Assembly (NCBI GenBank): GCA_003427395.1
Contig: BFEA01000077.1
Span: forward strand, 3,057,794-3,091,595
Direction: 5' to 3'
DNA length: 33,802 nt
Source of the DNA: Chara braunii
Lineage: Eukaryota > Streptophyta > Charophyceae > Charales > Characeae
Both the position numbers and the translations under genes were made by a program. The number at the start of each line of letters is the position of its first letter. Within the stretch, counting starts at the first letter, position 1. Under the pieces are notes generated by a model. The model saw only the letters and a program-made list of their open reading frames with translations. It had not been told where the DNA came from and did no database searches. This document shows, piece by piece, positions 8,654 through 18,132 of this stretch.

Positions 8654-9476
8654 CACAGGCTGTACTGGCCGTAGGTCGGGAAGATTGTCCGTTAGTCCGA
8701 GCAACGGGGTGGCTGCCGGGAAAGTGAAATCGGTATTTTTTTTATTTTATTTTTTTAATCCCTTTTTATAAAAGCCGGGAACCGGGCCTGGCGTCCTTTG
8801 CAAAATTAGGTGGGGCCCTCAGTGGGCAAGGCATCATAGGCCAAACACATAGAGGACACCACTAGATTTAGCCCCACAGCCAACTCAACAACCAACTCCA
8901 CAGCCCCAGCAACTCAAAAAGTTATCATCACAATCTAGATTATCCCTAAGAAATGAAAATACTAAGAAGATCTAAAGTTCATCACTAAAAACTGTAATCA
9001 CACTAGTCATGTCAACCCTAAGTTAGTGACCTAAATTCCCCCAACCAGAAAAAACGAATCAAAAGCACAAACAAAAAAAACGAGCTTAGGGTGTCCTGGA
9101 ATATGAGACCACCTCCCATCCCATCCTCACGTCAATACTCCTAGAGCACCCCCTATCCCACTATCCTATTATTAATTGGGATGGATGGTGGAAACCGCCA
9201 ACACCAAACCCTTTGTTTTTTTTGCGCCCGAACTTTTCCCATGTGGCAAGAAGGGCGTGCCAGAAAATGAATCTGGTGCAAAGACAAAGCCAGGTTCGAA
9301 ATCCGGTAGGAAGAGGGCAAGAGGCAGCCAGATTTTCCATACAATATACCGTATTGCCCGTGGGATATCTTTATTTGCCAAAAGGCAAAGGTTTGGGTGC
9401 GAAAATACAAAATGCAAAATGGTTTCGGGTCGGCGTATCAACCAAATTGGGTGCCGAAATACAAAAGAAAAAAGTT
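8654..9476. other. Unassigned, A-rich stretch
   Basis: A-rich sequence with no convincing gene. A perfect-looking B-box (GGTTCGAAATCC near 9293) has no properly spaced A box. From about 9380 the sequence contains variants of GGTGCGAAAATACAAAA that lead into the foldback. Confidence 0.4.
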
Positions 9477-9742
9477 ATAAAACCTCCCCGCGACGAAACC
9501 TTTGTATCCATTTCCCCCCAAACGGGGAAAAAAAGTGCCCCAGGCCCCAAATTCACTTTTGGGGTCATTTTTGCGCCCTGGCTGGGCCGGTAACCGTCAC
9601 TGTGTAAAAATGGCAGGAAAGTGTTTTGCAGGGTGCAAAAATGACGCCTGAAGTGATTTTGGGGCCTGCCGCACCTTTTTCCCTCTTTGGGGGGAAATGG
9701 ATACAAAATGGATACAACGGTTTCGTCGTGGGGAGGTTTTAC
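9477..9742. repeat. Long imperfect foldback (arms ~105-115 bp)
   Basis: The arm at 9477-9580 is the inverse of 9628-9742. Shared blocks include TAAAACCTCCCC, ACGAAACC, TTGTATCCATTTCCCCCCAAA, CAGGCCCCAAA and GTCATTTTTGC. The loop is about 47 bp. The right arm repeats GGATACAA. The 10-mer ATCAACCAAA occurs as a direct repeat outside the arms (about 9437 and 9790), a possible flanking duplication. No protein is predicted that is not an arm translation. Confidence 0.7.
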
Positions 9743-9941
9743 GACTTCTCCCAATACCAAAATTTCAAAAAGGTTTGTGCGTGGGCCTCATCAACCAAAC
9801 ATTTCCTTATTCATTACATTATTACATGGAGGGTACGCTACACATGGTTAGTGTTTTTTTAATGTCTTTTTTTGGAACACATTGTAAGTTTACAGAATTC
9901 GTCTGAAAAGTGTTGGGGGCTCAATATCTCCAGGGGAAGAT

Positions 9942-10061
9942 GGCCTGCCCGCACCACTCCCACTATGTGCAAAACGAAAATGAATCCTCTGCTAGAGCAT
10001 GGACAAATAGACGGCCATAGTTTTTGTCTTTTGCGCATCTGGCGAGTGATGCGGCCAGGCC
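9942..10061. mobile_element. MITE family C, copy 2 (~120 bp)
   Basis: Inverted termini GGCCTGCCCGCACCACTC and GAGTGATGCGGCCAGGCC. The interior is homologous, in reverse orientation, to the element at 8093-8214 (TGCAAAACGAAAATGAATC and GTTTTTGTCTTTTGCGCAT match its interior). The same length supports a shared, non-autonomous family. No clear target duplication remains. Confidence 0.7.
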
Positions 10062-10167
10062 CTCCTGAATCGCGCATGAAGCCGAGATTTTTCACTTTTG
10101 GCTGTTGATCTTCGTAATCTATCTTCATAAATGATAAAAAAAATTAATCTCATAAGTGCGACTTCAC

Positions 10168-10318
10168 TTAAACCACCAGTACTTGGGCGTCGCCTTAGCG
10201 TTAACGCTATGAGAATTTCGCTACCGGCGGGCCGTCGATAAATCGTATCGACAGCCCGCGCCGCTTCAAAAAAGGTGCGGCTGGCACGGCGCGCAGAGCC
10301 CAAGTACTGGTGGTTTAA
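10168..10318. mobile_element. MITE family B, copy 2 (143 bp between TTAA sites)
   Basis: ACCACCAGTACTTGGGC at the left is the exact inverse of GCCCAAGTACTGGTGGT at the right, flanked by TTAA at 10168-10171 and 10315-10318. The interior differs from copy 1 and carries its own hairpin (GTCGAT...ATCGAC near 10232-10254). Shared ends with different interiors mean the family is defined by its termini. Confidence 0.8.
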
Positions 10319-11003
10319 ATGACTTTAGGGCAGGTTATCTGCAGCCAGCTGCACCATGCTGGGGGCCTCCTGGAGTCAAGTTCTCCGCAGCCAGCCGCAC
10401 CATGCCGGGTTCCTAGTTCACAAGGTGCTGGCAACCCCTGGTATTTTGCACACAATTTCCTTTCCATAATCGGACTCACTTCTGTTGTGCCATTGAGGCA
10501 TACTCACACTGGCACGATTTGATCATTTCAATGTATCTGACCACATTCACTCATACGACGGGACCTGAATGAAATTGGTTTCAAATTCGGTAAGAAATAG
10601 GTATCAAAGTGTGTGTGGGTGTGCCCTAAGTGGTGGCCCAAATTCGAAGTGGGTTGTTCTACCGATTCTTGTGTATTTGCAAGCTCGCAGAGCCTGTCAG
10701 ACGCCCTTGCTCTTGCTTGGTTGAGGTCTGACAGGTGTCCGAAAGGCCCGGGGTTGAGTTGGGTCTGACTGTCTGGGTACACCGGGTCATGGATGTACTG
10801 CTAGTAAGCCGTATCATGCTGGGGTGGGATGCAATGCCCCAGAAGGGGCTTCTTCTTGTCCCAGAAGGGGCTTCCTTTCATCCCAGTGCACTTTTCCGAT
10901 TGGTTAACTGTTCTGCCTCTTTGGCGGAAAGTCTTAGGTTCCTTTCCTAGTTTGGTTGATCTTGAGATTCTTGTGTATTTGCACGTGGCCCAACACAGGG
11001 CGG

Positions 11004-11006
<3 letters not shown>
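10319..11006. other. Unassigned stretch with small internal duplications
   Basis: Contains duplicated phrases: CAGCCAGC.GCACCATGC near 10340 and 10390, CCAGAAGGGGCTTC near 10840 and 10861, and GATTCTTGTGTATTTGCA near 10662 and 10966. I found no gene or known element. Confidence 0.4.
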
Positions 11007-11047
<41 letters not shown>

Positions 11048-11262
11048 CCTTGAACAATCCTTACAGTGCAGGCTCCATCATGTCCATTCTGGGGAGCATC
11101 AGTCCGGTTCCTTCCCACTGTCAAGACAAATGAGAATTGGATAGGTTGACATGCTCAACGCTTCCTTTCATCGAGGTTGAAGGAATCCTGACTGGCATTG
11201 ATTATTCTCGCGGGGGGGGGGGTTGCGCAGGATTGACTGTCAGTTAGCCTTTCCCTTCTGGA
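11007..11262 (-). repeat. Dispersed SINE-like repeat, copy 3 (T41 on + strand)
   Basis: A run of 41 T (11007-11047) is followed by TCCATTCTGGGGAGCATCAG, TCCGGTTCC, CTGGCATTGATTATT, a G11 run and AGGATTGACTGTCAGTTAGC, the same order of blocks as copies 1 and 4. The minus strand is the element sense strand, with the poly-A at its 3' end. Confidence 0.7.
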
Positions 11263-11524
11263 GTTCTTTTCAGAAACAGCTCTGCTCAATCTGTAGTATG
11301 GTCGTGAACAGGAAGCACCTCAGAAGACTCAGGCTGTGACTCCAGACGTGTTGACCATGTACGGCATCCCCAGATATTCTGTCCGAGTTACTGTGTCCGT
11401 CCAAATTGGTTTGTCATTGTTCCGCTCCCCAGATGTCCGCTGACGTTACTTCTGGAATTATCCCATTTCTTCTGTCTCGGCTTGTTGTCCTCAACGCTGG
11501 CAATTTTGCCTCGAAACAGCCACC
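11263..11524. other. Unassigned flank of the truncated retroelement
   Basis: Nothing assignable. The last bases (..AGCCACC) immediately precede the LTR start. Confidence 0.4.
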
Positions 11525-12379
11525 TGAAAGGAACATGAGCAACATCGAAACGACAGAATTCCAAATTGCAACAACATCACACTGAAAGCCAGATAGTCGT
11601 GAGCTGTCCAGAAAGCAACAATACACCGAAACCAAAACAGCGACCCAATTGTTAATGAAAGCCCTCTCTCGCCACCATCAACAATGTCTCCAAAGCTCTT
11701 CCTCCCTATTGGCGCTCAGCGCCTAGACTATGATTGTACAGCCCCCTCTACTGGCCTACTAAATTGACGAAGCAACCAGTTGACGTCAGCAGCAGCAACC
11801 AAAATACATGCAGATGTCCCCCATGCAGACCTCTGCGACGACTAGGTACGTGCTCTCTCGTCTTCGCCCTCACTCGCCCTCTCAATGCGCACCCTCGTCT
11901 TCTCCACCCATGTGCATCCCCTACGGAAGACCACCACCAACCCCGCTGACTCTTCTTCCCCAAGCCCGACTATGGCTGGGTACTTGTGCTGCCTCTACCA
12001 GCGCTCTCTTCCCGTGCCTGTGTGCACTTTCCAACACTAGTGCACCCAGGCCCTATTCAGACAGTGGCCTGGGACCAAAACGTTGAGTCCTCCCAACTGC
12101 CCGACGTGGCCAGTGTTGCTTCCTGCATCGTGATAGGCTGAAAGGCCTGGATCCATGTCAAGCCCAGAAGGGCCTATAAGGTTTAGGGACGATTCAGATG
12201 CTCGCGAGCAGGGCCCATGTAACCAACTGGTGGTTGGTAAACTGTCTGGCGCCCACCAGGGCCTGGAAATTGACACAGCCTAGGCCTCATCGAAGAAAGC
12301 AGGCCGGCCTTCTCTTAGGGTGGGCGCAGGGCATTCTGCGGGGGGCCATATTGGCCTGCCAAGGAAACAGATCCTCACA
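11525..12379 (-). repeat. 3' LTR of retrotransposon copy 1 (855 bp)
   Basis: On the plus strand it starts TGAAAGGAACATGAGC, matching copy 2's LTR edge TGCAAGGAAAATGAGC, and ends ATCCTCACA just before the polypurine tract. Internal blocks shared with the copy 2 LTR include CAGATAGTCGTGA, GGCGCTCAGCGCCTAGACTA (there GGCGCGCGGCGCCCAGACTA), AACCAACTGG and CTTAGGG. The termini are TG..CA. Confidence 0.75.
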
Positions 12380-12390
12380 TGCCCTCCTCC
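12380..12390 (-). promoter_or_regulatory. Polypurine tract of copy 1
   Basis: GGAGGAGGGCA on the minus strand directly abuts the LTR, the plus-strand priming site of LTR retrotransposons. Copy 2 has GGAGGAGGGAA at the same place. Confidence 0.7.
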
Positions 12391-12430
12391 ATTACGCCGA
12401 AGGTCCTCTGAGAAGTCTCTAATCAGCAAG

Positions 12431-12814
12431 CTATTTCACTTTCAGTCTTCTTTCATATCCAGAGATAACCTGGGGAGCAGTCTTCATCAGTTCTTCTCTT
12501 GTGAACCGGTGATCTTCCTTGGGATTAACATGGTGTCTGAACCGCAGACGATACTGCATCTGCAGTTTCGGTGGTCGACCCCTGCCAGGAGGCTTCGGTA
12601 CAGGCATCACCTTGTGCTCGATGATATCATCAGTGTCAACATGTGTGTCCATGGTTGAGGGCAGGATGGATCTCCTTGTAGGAAATTTGTCTGTCTCAGC
12701 AAAAGGAGCGATTTTGGAGGCGTGGAAACAGGGTGTGTGTGTAGGTGACCAGGGATTCGGATGACATAAGACGGCCCTTCCGGTTCGTTCCCCACTACGT
12801 CCAGAACTTCCCAA
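12431..12814 (-). pseudogene. Integrase C-terminal tail (chromodomain-like), copy 1
   Basis: About the last 100 residues match the integrase tail of copy 2: FHASKIAPFAETDKFPTRRS, then a linker GRGRPPK, then QYRLRFRHH and FTREEL. In Ty3/gypsy chromoviruses this position holds a chromodomain (xYxVKWxGY..TWEP). The spacing is suggestive, but the aromatic cage is not clear, so chromodomain-like is as far as I go. A frame change near 12800 separates it from the GPY/F-type region (12815-12938). Confidence 0.6.
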
Positions 12815-12938
12815 GGCCCAAATTACTGCGGCATGAGCTTTCTAGATATGCCCAGTTCCTGTCCAAGTTCAGATGACTTGACCCACACTCTTTCACCTAC
12901 CTGAAATGTAGATGGCCGTCAGTGCCTATTCTCAGATG

Positions 12939-13577
12939 CTACCATGGCATCTTGAGCTTTTCGAATCTGTTCAACAGCCTGCTGCAGCATTCTGTCGTAC
13001 TTGACAGCGAATTCAATGCTGCCAGGTGCTGCTGTTGGCTGGTTCTCAGGCAGCAGAAAATCAAGATCGGCATCCAACCAAGATGCTGCTGGTTGGGAGT
13101 CATGCCAGTGGTGCTGTGCACAACGTTGTTGTACAGGCTGGTGTTGAGAGGTAACTTCTCATCCCAGTCATCCTGACTCGGCTTGATGTAATGCCCGAGC
13201 AAGTGCTGCACTGCAAGGTTCAACTGCTCCGCTTGGCCATTGGACTCAGGGTGATTCCCTGATGTCATTTGCAGTTGGGTCCCCAGCTGCTTGGTCGTGC
13301 TCTGCCACAGCTCACTTGTGAATCTGACGTCCCTATCACTAACGATGGACTCAGGAAGGTTGAGGCCGCACACCCAATTATCCGTAAACAGCCTGATTAC
13401 ATGAACAGTTTTGGCGGTTCCTGGCATAGGGATCAGTCTAGCATACTTACTAAACCTGTCCATGATGACGAAGATGTGCCATTTTCTGCTTTTGCTGGTC
13501 ACCATGGTATCGATGAAGTCCATGGACGTGCTCTGGCCTGAGCCGGCTGGAATAGGCAAGCGTTCTTGGTTTGTCAC
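12939..13577 (-). pseudogene. Integrase catalytic core, copy 1
   Basis: The rve-type core is readable in one frame: Asp20 in STSMDF, Asp81 in IVSDRDVRF and Glu117 in NGQAEQL, which gives the D,D35E triad intact. The HHCC zinc-binding region upstream (13578-13697) is damaged by a frame change and stops. After YNNVVHSTTGMTPN the frame shifts and the end (from about residue 170) is unrelated out-of-frame sequence. It is therefore a fossil with a readable catalytic core. Confidence 0.8.
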
Positions 13578-13697
13578 ACGGACAAACGTGACATGTTTCT
13601 ACATATGTCTTTGCATCATCCAACATCGTGGGCCACTGAAAATGGTGCAGGAAGTTCGCTGATGTTTTCTTGAAACCAAGTGACTGGTTGCGTCATG

Positions 13698-14099
13698 TCA
13701 TTCTCCTGAAAATAAGCTACGCAAAGACTCTCTAGACGGGACACATAGTCTTTTACTCCCTGCCTTTTCGAGAAACAGCAAGCCATTGACCACTAAAAAT
13801 TCATCTGATCTGGCCTTATCTTTGGCCTCGAGCTTGCGAATGATCTTGGACATCAATGGATCCTCTTGATAGGCTTCCACCATGGATTTAGAAACATCCT
13901 CTGAGATACCAATCTCCGTCACCAGCACATCTAGGTATTCTGCCCTTCTCGATAAAGCATCCGCTACCTTATTGTACTCTCTCTTCAAATGGTCCAGTTT
14001 GAAGTCATACATATCTATAACTTGTATCCATCTTTTCAATGCGTTAGAGAGAGCAGGTTGCGTCTTAATCCAGCGAAGAGTCTCATGGTCAGATCTCAC
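13698..14099 (-). pseudogene. RNase H end and connection to integrase, copy 1
   Basis: The frame reads SDHETLRWI, KREYNKVADALSRR and LVVNGLLFLEK..KRLCVPSRES, the standard end of a Ty3/gypsy RNase H (DALSR) followed by the linker into the integrase zinc domain. A frame change around 14096-14099 separates it from the RT/RNase H frame, and SGE at its end should continue into the zinc finger but meets a stop. Confidence 0.75.
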
Positions 14100-14815
14100 A
14101 TAGAAAAAAATCTGCCAAGGTAGTGCCTCCAGTGAGTCGACACTTTGTATAGGGCATAGAGCTCTCGCTCGTAGGTGAACTTAGGTAGCTTCTGAGATGG
14201 CATCTTCTTACTCATGTACTCGATCGGCCTCAACTTTAACCCCTTCTGCTGGGCAAGGACCGCACCAATGCCATATTGACTGGCATCCGTGGTCACAACG
14301 AAAGGCTTCTCAGGATCTGGAAGCTTCAAGACTTCATGGTGTGTGCGAGCATACTTCAATCTTTTGAAGGCTGCCTCACATTCGTCTGTCCACTCCCACG
14401 GTGTGTCAAGGTGCGTGAAATCCATCAATGGGGAATCTATAGTATTATAGTTCTTAACAAATGGACGATAGTAGCCCGTCATCCCCAAGAAAGACCTCAC
14501 CTCAGTCACAGACTGAGGTCGCGGCCAGTCACATATGCTGGCCACCTTCACATCGTCTGGCCTTAGCCCATCTGCTGGAATTTCATGATCCAGATACAAG
14601 ATCTTGGTGCGACCAAACTCGCATTTCTCCAAGTTTATCTTGTACTGGGGCTGACGGAGGAGATCCAACACCAAGTCTACATGCTTGACGTGCTCCTCCA
14701 CAGTCCTACTGAAGATAAGGATGTCGTCGAGGTACACAGTTATAAACTTATCTTAGTCGTCATGAAAGATCTTATTCATTGCGTACTGGAACGTCCCAGG
14801 AGCATTGCAAAGAGC
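14096..14815 (-). pseudogene. Reverse transcriptase (C-terminal half) and RNase H start, copy 1
   Basis: The intact frame 14096-14737 contains the RT active site YLDDILIF, then the thumb/connection (FLGMTGYYRPFVKNY) and the RNase H start VTTDASQYGIGAVLAQ. Upstream to about 14815 the sequence still reads LCNAPGTFQYAMNK, with one stop just before the active-site strand. Beyond that RT homology ends abruptly at a tandem repeat. Confidence 0.8.
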
Positions 14816-14948
14816 TGGATGGAACCAAAGTGCTGGGCGAAACCTAATGTCAACAAAGTAGGAACATTGCAAAGAGCTGGACGGAACCAAAGAGTTGGAC
14901 GAAACCTAAAAATGCCAAAAGAACCAAAGTGCTGGATGGAACCAAAGT
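14798..14948. repeat. Tandem repeat (two 62-bp units plus partial) at the truncation point
   Basis: Units at 14798-14859 and 14860-14921 share AGGA.CATTGCAAAGAGCTGG and GGAACCAAAG, followed by a partial third unit (ACCAAAGTGCTGGATGGAAC). The first unit starts inside RT-homologous sequence, so the repeat appears to have grown from the broken RT end. Confidence 0.75.
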
Positions 14949-15442
14949 ACAGTGACAAATTTTGTGAGGCGGTATTAAAAAATCAGCTTGTGAACGAAGT
15001 GTGTTTCCTGTTTTCTCTTGGATGGAGCAACTAGAGGCTTGGTCACACCCACGTTCACCTGACCCGGTCTCACAGGAAGCTCTTGGTGCTAGACCTCATT
15101 CATTCTGGTGCTCGATTGCTGTGATTTAGGCACGTACTGAGTTCTGTGTCAGCCACAACAGGGAAGCGCTTCGGTTACTGGAAACTTGCCCTAGGTTGGC
15201 TATGGTGTGAGGCTTTACGTGCACTTTCCTAGGAGGTCCTTTAAATGGTTGGGTGGTATAGCTCCTTGGATTGCTAGACTGTTGGAGACTTCCTGAATGT
15301 CCTGGGGTGTAGCAGGAATTGGAAGGGGAAGGCTAGGATGATGAAGAATGGATTAGCTATGGCGGGGTTCTTTTAAGAGACTGAAACTGCTTTGTGTCTC
15401 TTGAAGGCAGTCGACAACTATAGTCCTTGAGCGAAGGGATAA
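14949..15442. other. Unassigned spacer between the two retrotransposons
   Basis: No gene or element recognised. The last bases, ATAA at 15439-15442, form the left candidate target duplication of copy 2. Confidence 0.45.
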
Positions 15443-16343
15443 TGCAAGGAAAATGAGCGATAGCGAACTTCATAAACCAAGCAACATCGTACACATGAGA
15501 CCAGATAGTCGTGACCTCGAACCAAAAGCAGAAATTGCAACACGAGTCCCACCAAATAAGAGCACAACAAAAGCTCATAAGTGACAATGTTCGAATAGTC
15601 TCTTCATCATCAACAAAGAACCAATGTCGACATCCTATCTGGCGCGCGGCGCCCAGACTACAAATGGCAGATCCTAGTTAGCCTATCCACAATGCCGCTG
15701 ATGACGTCAACAGCTCCCCGAAGTATGAGCAGATCTCGGCCAATGTCGTTCGCCTCAAGCACCAGGTATGTCTCTCGCATCACTCACAACCTCGATCCCC
15801 CACTCACAGATGCCCCATGCACCCAAGGACCACCATGCGCCCCATCCAGCACAATGCAGCGCAGCTCGGCTATGGCTGCCTACTCTCCCTGCTCGCCTGT
15901 GAGCGCGTGGGCCTGGCCAGCGATTAGCGCAGCATGCAGCCAGTGCTCGAATGCCGAATCTGGAGGCAGGCTCTTTCCTAAATGGAAGTGGCCTGCCTGC
16001 TGTGTGCGGCGAGGCTGCACTGGGCCCCAGCCCAGAAGCTTCCGGTAGGCCCCGTGAGGCAGAGCCTCAGACCCAAGGCCTGTGGTGGTTACCCATGCCC
16101 AACTGCCCGCAGCTTGTGTTTGGTCCATGTTGCGTATGTGGCCCAGGGCCTGCCTCAGTTACATTTGATAAAGGCAGCCTGGGCCCGGGCGCTTTCAACC
16201 AACTGGCGCTGCACAACTGCCTGAATTTTCCCCAGTTGCGTGGTAGTCCAAAATAGGCCTAGGTCGGGCCTGCCTTCACTTAGGGCGGCCAACCTTGCTG
16301 ATAAATGGGCCCAGTAGGGCTTACTGAGGTCTTGTGCCTCGCA
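15443..16343 (-). repeat. 3' LTR of copy 2 (901 bp)
   Basis: Plus-strand ends TGCAAGGAAAATGAGCG and CTTGTGCCTCGCA, so TG..CA. Against the other LTR I count about 45 substitutions, over two thirds of them transitions, plus a 14-bp deletion near 15934 and a 1-bp indel, roughly 95% identity. LTRs are identical at insertion, so this is not a recent arrival. Confidence 0.95.
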
Positions 16344-16354
16344 TTCCCTCCTCC
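16344..16354 (-). promoter_or_regulatory. Polypurine tract of copy 2
   Basis: GGAGGAGGGAA on the minus strand lies immediately before the 3' LTR (TGCGAGGCAC), in the canonical position for plus-strand priming. Confidence 0.8.
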
Positions 16355-16450
16355 ATACTTCGCTAGTCCTCTGAGAAGTTCATTCAATCTGGCGATTTCC
16401 TTTCTGCAGCAACTTCTCGTAGTGGGCGACAACCTGTGGAGCGGTCTACA

Positions 16451-17326
16451 TCAGTTCCTCCCGGGTGAACCATACTCGTTAGGATCAGTGTGATGTCTGA
16501 ACCGAACGCGATATTGCAGCTTCGGCTTAGGAGGACGTCCCCTGCCGGTTGGTCTTGGAACTGGCAACTCCCTGTGGTCCACGATGTCGTCGATATCGAC
16601 CTCTCCATCCATGGTTGGGGGCAGCATTGATCGGCGTGAGGGAAACTGACCAGTTTCCTCGAAAGGTGCAAGCTTGGAGGCGTGAAAGACAGGGTAAGTG
16701 CGAAGGTGACCAGGGATCTGAATTACATATGACGGCCCATCCGTATCATCCCCGACAATATGCAAAACCTCCCAGGGTCCAAAGTACTGTGGCGTGAGCT
16801 TACGGGATATCCCGTGCTCTTGTCCCAGTTCTGAGGACTTGACCCAGACTCTGTCCCCTACCTGGAATGTAGATGGGCGACAGTGCTTGTTCTCAGATTC
16901 TATCATCGCCACCTGTGCCCTGTGCATCTGCTCTACAGCTCGCTGCATCAGCTGTTCATATCGATATGCAAATTCTAGTGTACCAGGTGCAGCTGTTGGC
17001 TGATTCTCAGGAAGTAGGAAGTCTAGAGGCAGTCTAGGCTTGAATGTCAGTAGCAGGCTGTTTGGACTCACCCCTGTTGTGCTGTGCACAACATTGTTGT
17101 ACAGGCTGGCGATGAGAGCGAGTTTCTCATCCCAGTCCACCTGGTTGGGCTTAATGTAGTGCCTCAACAGGTGTTGTGCAGCGCGATTCAGCTGCTTTGC
17201 TTGCCCGCTTGCCTCTGGGTGGTTCCTGGAGGTCATCTGCAGCTGTGTACCCGGTTCTGCAGCTGCAGCCTTCCACATCTCACTAGTGAATCGCACGTCC
17301 CAGTCACTCACAATAGACTTTGGCAA
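16451..17326 (-). pseudogene. Integrase core and C-terminal domain, copy 2
   Basis: The frame opens at PKSIVSDWDVRF, whose SDWD holds the second catalytic Asp (residue 8). At the D,D35E position, 35 residues on, is Lys44 in SGQAKQL instead of Glu (codon 17195-17197; copy 1 has GQAE). After YNNVVHSTTGVSPN come a helical segment, the VGDRVWVKSS and KLTPQYFGPWEV GPY/F-type module, HASKLAPFEE, and a chromodomain-like tail with QYRVRFRHH. The 3' end is frame-shifted (YGSPGRN then stop), whereas copy 1 reads FTREEL there. A TAG at 17342-17344 lies just upstream of this frame. Confidence 0.88.
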
Positions 17327-17400
17327 TCCAAAATCCCTGACCTAGTTTTCCTTGAACAACTTGATTACGTACTTAGTCTTGGTTGTTGCAGGCATTGCGA

Positions 17401-18120
17401 CTAACCGAGCATACTTACTAAACCTATCCACAATGACATAGACATATCGCGTTCCACTCTTGCTGGTGACCAGCTTGTCCATAAAATCCATGGACAGGCT
17501 CTCACCGGGTCTTTCCGGTATCTTCGGGGCTTGAGAAGCCTAAGAGGGGCTTGTGTACGTGGCTTGTCTCTTTGACATACTTGACAAGTCTCCACGTACA
17601 GCGTGGCGTCTCTCATCATTGTGGGCCACCAGAACTGCTGCAGCAAGTTGGCTGCAGTTTTTTTGTAGCCAAAATGTTCTGTGGCATGATGACACTCACC
17701 TAAAAATAAACTACGCAAAGACTCTCTATTAGGCACACACAAGCGTTTATTCTCGGCCTTCTTAAGGAAAAGCAGGCCATTGACCAACTCAAACTCGGCA
17801 GAAGTCACTTTGTCCTTCGCCTTGAGTCTGCGTATGATCTCAGTTATAAACGGATCCTCGTGATAGGCTTCCACTAGAGAACGAGTAACATCGTCTGCAA
17901 GCCCAAACTCAGTGATCAGCGCACCGAGGAAGTCCGGCCTATGCGACAGCGCATCAACGACTCTGTTGTACTCTCCTTTGATGTACTCAGGTTCGACGTC
18001 ATACTGCTCAATGACGTCGATCCATCTTTTAAACGCATCTAAGAGCATTGACTGGGTTCTCATCCACTTGAGGGTCTGATGATCAGTCCTAACGTAGAAG
18101 AACCTCCCATGACTTCCCAA
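17401..18120 (-). pseudogene. RNase H C-terminal part and integrase zinc domain, copy 2
   Basis: Continues the RT frame after the TAG at 18133-18135: FFYVRTDHQTLKWM, GEYNRVVDALSHRP (RNase H end), NGLLFLKK.ENKRLCVPNRES, then the HHCC zinc finger HHATEHFGYKKT..WWP..YVETCQVCQRDKP. From about 17540 the frame is shifted. The continuation (first catalytic Asp in SMDFMD, VDRFSKYARL) lies in another frame on the same strand between about 17540 and 17345. Confidence 0.88.
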
Positions 18121-18132
18121 GGAGGTAGGCCT

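Larger units (their letters stand above)
11525..14815 (-). mobile_element. Ty3/gypsy retrotransposon copy 1, 5'-truncated
   Basis: On the minus strand this holds, 5' to 3', the end of RT, RNase H, integrase, a polypurine tract and one LTR. Everything upstream of the RT motif at LCNAPGTFQ (gag, protease, the first half of RT, the 5' LTR and PBS) is missing, and the break is near 14815. The protein fragments are clearly related to copy 2 (15443-24160) but not identical, and the LTRs align only in blocks. These are two members of one lineage, not a duplication. Stops and frameshifts interrupt pol, so this is a dead relic. Confidence 0.85.

Noticed and set aside
9285-9310. Perfect B-box GGTTCGAAATCC suggesting a tRNA gene
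   Set aside because: No A box at proper spacing and no foldable acceptor stem.
9176-9760. Paired frames of 126-143 codons on both strands with similar peptides
   Set aside because: The similarity arises because the foldback arms are inverse copies. There is no homology to a protein family.
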